Shown one piece after another: positions 58,555 to 64,000 of a DNA stretch of 64,000 nucleotides (within the stretch, counting starts at the first letter, position 1; every line of letters begins with the position of its first letter). Location: positions 310,001-374,000 of the forward strand of contig NZ_FNYJ01000006.1 of assembly GCF_900108875.1 (NCBI RefSeq), in the 5' to 3' direction. A program made the position numbers and the translations under genes. The stretch is from Pseudomonas sp. NFR16 (GTDB lineage: Bacteria; Pseudomonadota; Gammaproteobacteria; Pseudomonadales; Pseudomonadaceae). Below the pieces are notes generated by a model. It had not been told where the DNA came from. It was given only the letters and a program-made list of their open reading frames with translations, and ran no database searches.

Positions 58555-58648
58555 GAGACTTCCGTGCAGATGAACCGTGAAAAGTGTCGCTAGCTTAGCC
58601 TGTTGCCAGCGCCGGTTGAAGCGCTGGCGCGTGGGCGGTTACATATGT

Positions 58649-60514
58649 TTACTCATGCGCCTCGACCACGCCTTGATCTTCACCCAGAAACCCGCCGCTC
58701 TGGTGTTGCCACAGCCGTGCGTAGGTGCCGTTCCTGCCGAGCAATTGGGCATGGGTGCCTTGCTCGATGATGCGCCCGTCTTCCATGACGATGAGTCGGT
58801 CCATCGCCGCAATGGTCGACAGCCGGTGGGCAATGGCGATGACCGTCTTGCCCTGCATCATTTCGTCGAGGCTTTCCTGAATGGCGACTTCGACCTCCGA
58901 ATCCAGCGCGCTGGTGGCTTCGTCCAGCAACAGGATCGGCGCGTTCTTGAGCATCACCCGGGCGATCGCGACACGTTGGCGCTGGCCGCCGGAAAGTTTG
59001 ATTCCGCGCTCGCCCACCAGCGTGTCGTAGCCGCAATGCCCCTGACGGTCACTGAGCTGACTGATGAAGCCGTCGGCCTGGGCGTTGGCGGCGGCGCGGC
59101 GGATCTGGGCGTCGGTGGCGTCGGGGCGACCGTAGGCAATGTTGTCGCGGATCGAGCGGTGCAGCAGGGACGTGTCCTGTGTGACCATGCCGATGGCACT
59201 GCGCAGGCTGTCCTGGGTCACCTTGGCAATGTCCTGGCCGTCGATGCTGATCCTGCCGCCGTCCACATCGTAGAAGCGCAGCAGCAGATTGATCAGCGTG
59301 GACTTGCCGGCGCCCGAGCGACCCACCAGCCCGATTTTTTCACCCGGCCGGATCGACAGGCTCAGCCCGTCGAGCACCTGGCGCTCGCCGTTGTAGTTGA
59401 AGCTCACGTTGTCGAAGGTCACCGCGCCGCCTGCGGGCACCAGCGCGCGGGCATCGGGAGCATCCTGCACCTTGGGGCCTTTGGTCAGCGTCGCCATGCC
59501 GTCTTGGACGGTGCCGATGTTCTCGAACAGCGAGGTCATCTGCCACATGATCCAGTGCGACATGCCGTTGATACGCAGCGCCATGGCCGTGATCGCTGCT
59601 ACCGCACCGGTTCCCACTTCGTCCTGGTGCCACAGCCAAAGTGCATAACCGCTTGCCGCCATGATCAGTCCGACCACCAGTGCCTGATTGACGATCTCGA
59701 ACTGGCTGACCAGACGCATCTGGCGAAAGCCTGTCTGTTTGAAGTCCTCCATCGCGGCCCGCGCGAAATGTGCTTCCCGTCTGGAGTGGGAGAACAGTTT
59801 CACCGTGGTGATGTTGGTGTAGGCGTCGGAAATACGACCGGTCATCGACGATCGTGCGTGGGCTTGTTCCTGACCGACCTTCCCCAGGCGCGGCACGAAG
59901 TACCACATGGCCACTCCGAACAGCACGATCCAGGCAATGAACGGCAGCATGAGTTTCAGCGCGAAGCCACCCGCCAGGGCAATGATCGCAATGAAGTACA
60001 CGCCGATCCCCGGCGCGATTTCGATAATGGTGAACAACACCTCGCGCACGGCCAGCGCGGTCTGCATCACTTTGGTGGTGACCCGGCCGGAGAATTCGTC
60101 GGAGAAGAACGACAGGCTTTGTCGCAGCATCAGCCGATGAAAATCCCAGCGCAAACGAAGCGGCAGATTGATAGCCAGCACCTGGTGCTGCACCATCGTG
60201 CGCAGCGCCACCAGGCCTATGCTGGTGATCAGCACGATGCCGATGCCCCACAACACGCGGCTTTCCTGTCCGGCCGCTTCGCCGCCGGCTTTCCAGACCG
60301 AAAGCAGATCGACGACCTGGCCGAGGAAGGAAAACAGCCACGCTTCGTAGATCGATACCGCGGCGCTGAGCAGTGCAAGGGCGAGGATGTAGCGCCGTGC
60401 CCCTCGTGTGCAGGCCCAGAGGAAGCGTGCCAGCCCGGCCGGGGGCGGCGGAACCTCATCCGGCGGAAAGGGGTCGAGCCATCGTTCAAAAATGCGAAGC
60501 ATGGAGGGTTCCAT
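58649..60514 (-). CDS. ABC exporter, fused membrane and ATPase domains
   Basis: A 621-aa half-transporter. The six-TM ABC_membrane domain (about 45-340) is followed by an ATPase (about 370-605) with Walker A GLVGRSGAGKST, Q-loop MVTQDTSLL, signature KLSGGQRQRVAIAR, Walker B ILLLDEATSALD and H-loop AIAHRLSTI. It probably works as a homodimer exporting a lipid or hydrophobic compound; substrate unknown. Start at 60514 or 60502 (MLRIFERWLDPFPPDE), the latter more like the family; ribosome-binding signals do not decide. Confidence 0.92.
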   Translation of the reverse strand: MEPSMLRIFERWLDPFPPDEVPPPPAGLARFLWACTRGARRYILALALLSAAVSIYEAWLFSFLGQVVDLLSVWKAGGEAAGQESRVLWGIGIVLITSIGLVALRTMVQHQVLAINLPLRLRWDFHRLMLRQSLSFFSDEFSGRVTTKVMQTALAVREVLFTIIEIAPGIGVYFIAIIALAGGFALKLMLPFIAWIVLFGVAMWYFVPRLGKVGQEQAHARSSMTGRISDAYTNITTVKLFSHSRREAHFARAAMEDFKQTGFRQMRLVSQFEIVNQALVVGLIMAASGYALWLWHQDEVGTGAVAAITAMALRINGMSHWIMWQMTSLFENIGTVQDGMATLTKGPKVQDAPDARALVPAGGAVTFDNVSFNYNGERQVLDGLSLSIRPGEKIGLVGRSGAGKSTLINLLLRFYDVDGGRISIDGQDIAKVTQDSLRSAIGMVTQDTSLLHRSIRDNIAYGRPDATDAQIRRAAANAQADGFISQLSDRQGHCGYDTLVGERGIKLSGGQRQRVAIARVMLKNAPILLLDEATSALDSEVEVAIQESLDEMMQGKTVIAIAHRLSTIAAMDRLIVMEDGRIIEQGTHAQLLGRNGTYARLWQHQSGGFLGEDQGVVEAHE

Positions 60515-60618
60515 AGACAGTCAATGGAGGCAATTCTGCCATTGATAGGACAGCCTGAGCGGGGCAGCGATCTGGCGAACCCGCCACTTCTCGCGCTGCA
60601 CCTTGACTATCCGTGCGT

Positions 60619-61056
60619 TCAGGCATCCGTGGAGGGAATGAACCGCAGCACGCCAGAGAGCGGGTTGCCAGCTGTTCCTTTTCTGTCTGAAGGGTGATTG
60701 ACGCCATCGTTCACTGGAACTTCGGCAAAGTCGAAAGGGCTGACCCCGGCCAGGCACGCTGCGTTGACGCCGAGCTGATCGGGATTGGAACGCCGCCGGT
60801 GATGCGTGTAGATCCCGCATGTGCCGCAGAAATAGTGCTTCGCGGTGTGGGTATTGAATTGATAGAGCGTGAGGGCATGTTCACCCGCGACGATGCGAAA
60901 ATTATCCTGGGTCGCAGTCACGACGACCGCCCCTCGCATGCGGCAATAAGAGCAATCGCAACGGCGCGCCGTCGCCAGACCTCCGCTGAGAGTGACCCGG
61001 AACTGCACGGCGCCGCAGTGACAGGAACCTTCGAATTCAGTCTGGTTTTTGTCCAT
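60619..61056 (-). CDS. GFA (glutathione-dependent formaldehyde-activating enzyme-like) family protein
   Basis: 145 aa. The GFA zinc-binding pattern is complete: CHC (C12, C14), CDCSYC (C33, C35, C38) and CGTC (C77, C80). The fold is a small beta-barrel-like GFA domain; biochemical role is uncertain, since many members are not true formaldehyde-activating enzymes. Start at 61056 (MDKNQTEFEGSCHCG); the longer frame to 61197 adds a Cys/Arg-rich tail unlike the family. 104 bases upstream of the ABC exporter on the same strand. Confidence 0.88.
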   Translation of the reverse strand: MDKNQTEFEGSCHCGAVQFRVTLSGGLATARRCDCSYCRMRGAVVVTATQDNFRIVAGEHALTLYQFNTHTAKHYFCGTCGIYTHHRRRSNPDQLGVNAACLAGVSPFDFAEVPVNDGVNHPSDRKGTAGNPLSGVLRFIPSTDA

Positions 61057-61316
61057 GATGATGCCTCGAGATGAGCCGGAAATGGATCGTAACAGCCAGC
61101 GACGAAGCAGTTGAAGGGGCAAGCCGCAGCGAAGAAAACCTTTCGGCGTCAGGTTGCACGGGCAGATAGCCTTACCGCCTCGCAACGTACTCGGCAATGA
61201 CCGGCGGTGACATTGTCAGGCATGCCGGGCCACGGCGCTGCTCGGCGACACTTCGCCTCGCCGTCGCGGACAGGTATGCTCGGCGTTTGTCTGCCAAGCG
61301 GTTGCCGAGGGTGTAA

Positions 61317-63386
61317 ATGGATCAGGGTAACAATGAACGACCTGCCCGACAGGTGGTTTCCTCCTTGCAGCCTCAGGCTCACGAATTTCCGACCGACACC
61401 TCGGAGCGTCTGCAGCTTGCGCTGGACGCCGGTGCGATCATTGGCACCTGGGTGTGGGATATCACTCACGATTGCGTGACCGCGGACGAACGATTTTCCC
61501 GGTCCTTCGGCTTGTCCGCCGAAAGCTGCAAGGCCGGTATTCCCATCGCCGAGGCCTTCTCCTCGATCCACCCCGACGACGTGGCGCGCGTGGCGGCCGA
61601 CATCCACGAAGCGATGGGGCGTGGCGGCGCGTACCGGTGTGAGTATCGCGTGCGCCAGGAAGATGGTTGTTATCGTTGGGTCGAGGCCAATGGCCGGGCG
61701 GAACTGGACGCCCAGGGACAACCCGTACGCTTCCCCGGCGTGCTGATGGACATCGAGTCGCGTCGCGCCGCGGAAGCCGAGCGAGACAGAATGTCGGCGT
61801 TGCTGCGGACCTTCACCGCCGCCGTACCAGGCGTGGTCTACGCCAAGGATCTCGAGGGGCGCATGCTGGTTGCCAACCATGGCACGACCGAGCTGATCGG
61901 CAAGCCGCCTGAGTTCTACCTCGGCAAGACCGACCTGGAGTTTCTCGAAGATAAAGATCAGGCGCGTCAAGTCATGGAGACGGACCAGCGCATCATGCGC
62001 AGCGGGAAGGCCGAGCAGATCGAGGAGCGCGTCGACATGCCCGATGGCTCAGCCACGATATGGCTGTCGGCCAAGGCTCCATTGCTCGACGCGGCGGGCG
62101 AGGTCATCGGTCTGATCGGGTCGTCGATCGACGTGACTGCACGGAAATCCGCCGAAACGGCGCTCCGCGATCTCAACCGTACGCTGGAGGCGCGCATCGC
62201 GCAGGCGGTAGCCGAGCGCGAAGCGGCGGAAGCTGCGCTGCGTCAGTCACAGAAAATGGAAGCGATCGGTCAGCTCACCGGCGGCATTGCCCACGATTTC
62301 AATAACCTGTTGGCGGGCATCACCGGCAGTCTGGATCTGATCAAGTTGCGCCTGCAGCAGGGGCGCACTGCAGACGTCGAGCGTTACGTGTCAGTAGCCT
62401 ACGGCGCCGCCCAGCGTGCTGCGGCGCTGACCCATCGGCTGCTGGCGTTCTCCCGTCGACAGACCCTGCTTCCGGTGCACACCGATGTGCATGTCCTGAT
62501 TGCGGAAATGGAGGAGTTGATCCGGCGTACCGTCGGGCCGACCATTGAGCTGGATGTCGAACTCATGGCGCAATCGAGCACGTGCCTGGTGGACCCGGCG
62601 CAGGTGGAAAACTCCTTACTCAACCTGTGTATCAATTCTCGCGATGCGCTGCCTGCAGGCGGCAAAATCTCCATCCGCACCTGCAACCATCAGCTGGAGG
62701 CGGGGCTTGAGCTCGACCCGGAACTGCCGCCGGGAACCTACCTGACGATCTCGGTCACGGATAATGGTGCGGGCATGAGCCCTGACACGCTGGCCAAGGC
62801 GTTCGAACCGTTCTTCACCACCAAGCCGGTGGGCGCGGGAACCGGACTGGGGCTTTCCATGGTGTACGGCTTCGTCCGCCAGTCTGGCGGGCAGGTCAGC
62901 ATTCAGTCGGACGAGGGCCGCGGCACGACCGTCTGCCTGCAACTGCCTTATCACCCGGCCGAGGTCGCGGCGGGCACCGAGGTCGAACCGGGGTGTCTGC
63001 CCCATACGGTTGGGTCGGGCGAAACCGTGCTGGTGGTGGATGATGAGCCGACGGTGCGGATGTTCGTGAGCGAGGCGCTGGGGCATCTGGGCTACGTGGT
63101 CGTTGAAGCCGCCGACAGTCAGGCCGGTTTGCAACTGCTGCAATCGGATACGCCCATCGATCTGCTCGTCACCGACATTGGCCTGCCGGGCGGGATGAAT
63201 GGCAGGCAGATGGCGGAAGCCGGGCGGGGCAACAGGCCGGGTCTGCCGGTGCTGTTCATGACCGGCTACGCGCAGCCGCTGGTGCCGGAGCAGCAACCGC
63301 TGGACCGATCGACGACGGTGCTGACCAAGCCTTTCGCGCTGGAAGAGTTGATTGCGCGCGTCGGCACGTTGCTGGGCCGGTCGTGA
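61317..63386 (+). CDS. Hybrid sensor histidine kinase with two PAS domains and a receiver
   Basis: 689 aa, no TM segments, so cytoplasmic. PAS/PAC 1 is at about 30-155 (GTWVWDITHDCVTADERFSRSFG, YRCEYRVRQEDGCYRWVEANG); PAS 2 at about 160-280 (VPGVVYAKDLEGRMLVANHGTTELIGK); a short coiled coil at about 285-315; then an NtrB-like kinase core with H326 in AIGQLTGGIAHDFNNL, N box NLCINSRDAL, G1 DNGAGM and G2 TGLGLSMVYGFVRQ. The C-terminal receiver (about 565-689) has VLVVDDEPTVR and acceptor Asp in LLVTDIGLPGG. Signal and output partner unknown. GAGGG precedes the ATG. Confidence 0.92.
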   Translation: MDQGNNERPARQVVSSLQPQAHEFPTDTSERLQLALDAGAIIGTWVWDITHDCVTADERFSRSFGLSAESCKAGIPIAEAFSSIHPDDVARVAADIHEAMGRGGAYRCEYRVRQEDGCYRWVEANGRAELDAQGQPVRFPGVLMDIESRRAAEAERDRMSALLRTFTAAVPGVVYAKDLEGRMLVANHGTTELIGKPPEFYLGKTDLEFLEDKDQARQVMETDQRIMRSGKAEQIEERVDMPDGSATIWLSAKAPLLDAAGEVIGLIGSSIDVTARKSAETALRDLNRTLEARIAQAVAEREAAEAALRQSQKMEAIGQLTGGIAHDFNNLLAGITGSLDLIKLRLQQGRTADVERYVSVAYGAAQRAAALTHRLLAFSRRQTLLPVHTDVHVLIAEMEELIRRTVGPTIELDVELMAQSSTCLVDPAQVENSLLNLCINSRDALPAGGKISIRTCNHQLEAGLELDPELPPGTYLTISVTDNGAGMSPDTLAKAFEPFFTTKPVGAGTGLGLSMVYGFVRQSGGQVSIQSDEGRGTTVCLQLPYHPAEVAAGTEVEPGCLPHTVGSGETVLVVDDEPTVRMFVSEALGHLGYVVVEAADSQAGLQLLQSDTPIDLLVTDIGLPGGMNGRQMAEAGRGNRPGLPVLFMTGYAQPLVPEQQPLDRSTTVLTKPFALEELIARVGTLLGRS

Positions 63387-63543
63387 CGGGCACATGAGGG
63401 TGAGCAGCACGGCGCTTACCCCGGACTGAACGTGGTGCCCGCGTTTCGCCGGATCACGTCTGTCATCGACACGCCTGTCATCGAATAGCCCCCATCGGTC
63501 GGGTATCTCAGGTAGAATGCGCGCCCGGTTTTTGGAGAAGCTC

Positions 63544-64000
63544 ATGACCCTGCTCAAATTCAGCGATGTGTCCCTTGCGTTCGGCGCCATGCCGTTGTTG
63601 GACAAGGTGTCCTGGCAGATCGCCCGTGGTGAGCGGGTCTGCATCATCGGCCGCAACGGCACAGGCAAGTCCAGCATGTTGAAGCTGGTCAAAGGCGTGC
63701 AGTTGCCTGACGACGGCAGCGTCTGGCGCGCCCCCGGTCTGAAGATCGGCGAGTTGCCGCAGGAGCTGCCGGTGGCCGATGGCCGTACCGTGTTCGACGT
63801 GGTCGCCGAAGGCCTCGACGGTGTCGGCGCGCTGCTCGCCGAATACCACCACCTGAGCCAGAACATCGTCACCGCGGAGGACCTCGACAAGCTGATGCAC
63901 GTGCAGTCGGACCTCGAAGCCCGTGACGGCTGGCGCCTGCAGCAACTGGTCGACAGCACCCTGAGCCGGCTTCAGTTGCCGGCCGACAAGACCCTGGCCG
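63544..64000 (+). CDS. uup: ABC-F ATPase Uup (N-terminal part, runs off the window)
   Basis: The first 152 residues of an ABC-F protein. It begins MTLLKFSDVSLAFGAMPLLDKVSW and has Walker A GRNGTGKSSMLKLVKG, then LPQELPVADGRTVFDVVAEGL. Absence of TM segments and an early first ATPase fit Uup, a ribosome-associated ABC-F factor. GGAGAAG lies just before the ATG. The gene continues past 64000, so the second ATPase and the C-terminal coiled coil are not seen. Confidence 0.88.
   Translation, partial: MTLLKFSDVSLAFGAMPLLDKVSWQIARGERVCIIGRNGTGKSSMLKLVKGVQLPDDGSVWRAPGLKIGELPQELPVADGRTVFDVVAEGLDGVGALLAEYHHLSQNIVTAEDLDKLMHVQSDLEARDGWRLQQLVDSTLSRLQLPADKTLA

Noticed and set aside
58577..60697. A 706-codon open frame on the plus strand
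   Set aside because: It lies opposite the ABC exporter, whose Walker and signature motifs are unambiguous; the plus-strand product is His/Gln/Arg-rich with no fold.

Overview
The window is a chromosomal segment of a Pseudomonas, most likely from the P. syringae complex or a close fluorescent relative. The reasons are the high G+C coding style, several families of Pseudomonas REP/REPIN repeats (GTAGGAGCG... and GTAGGACCGGC... types), three small DUF2790 proteins, and a psl-type exopolysaccharide operon in the reduced arrangement expected of plant-associated pseudomonads. No rRNA, tRNA, CRISPR array, IS element or prophage was found.

Layout. (1) 1-7.2 kb: a REPIN, a tiny two-gene operon of unknown function with its own terminator, an OmpR-type two-component system with a tandem TTAA box upstream, a YfdC-like formate/nitrite channel, a GNAT acetyltransferase, nicotinamidase PncA, a D-2-hydroxyacid dehydrogenase and a DUF1345 membrane protein. 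(2) 7.3-15.1 kb: sugar-diacid metabolism, with glucarate dehydratase, an MFS importer, a divergent FadR-type regulator with a palindromic candidate operator, a lipoprotein hydrolase, CdaR and glycerate kinase. (3) 15.2-24.0 kb: a periplasmic stress- or detoxification-like locus. An OmpR/EnvZ-type pair sits between two paralogous DUF2790 promoters that share a TGTATC-N4-TGTATC tandem box and a homologous leader. One promoter reads into a CcdA-TlpA (DipZ-like) gene, the other into three exported alpha/beta hydrolases and a cytochrome P460. (4) 24.5-28.4 kb: a DHA2 efflux pump, a LysR regulator with a start-proximal T-N11-A dyad, and a class III CoA-transferase. (5) 28.7-35.3 kb: a type VI secretion cargo module (VgrG with a TTR-like tail, Tle3-type lipase, DUF2875 Tla3-like protein, PAAR tip). 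(6) 35.8-50.1 kb: a psl operon (pslA-B-D-E-F-G-H-I-J, a hexapeptide acetyltransferase, pslK), preceded by a near-consensus FleQ box and GGA motifs at the pslA ribosome-binding site. (7) 50.6-64 kb: lipid kinase YegS, a NarL-type two-component system, an unknown 169-aa protein, cheV with a near-perfect FliA (sigma-28) promoter, a MOSC protein, lytic transglycosylase Slt, an ABC exporter, a GFA protein, a hybrid histidine kinase and the start of ABC-F protein Uup.

How it fits together. Much of the window concerns envelope and lifestyle switching. Biofilm polysaccharide under probable FleQ control and a chemotaxis adaptor under FliA control are opposite arms of the motile/sessile decision. The T6SS module delivers an antibacterial lipase. 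The least explained part is the two-component/DUF2790/hydrolase/P460/DipZ locus, whose shared promoter architecture suggests one regulon. All functional calls come from reading the sequence; no database search was run.
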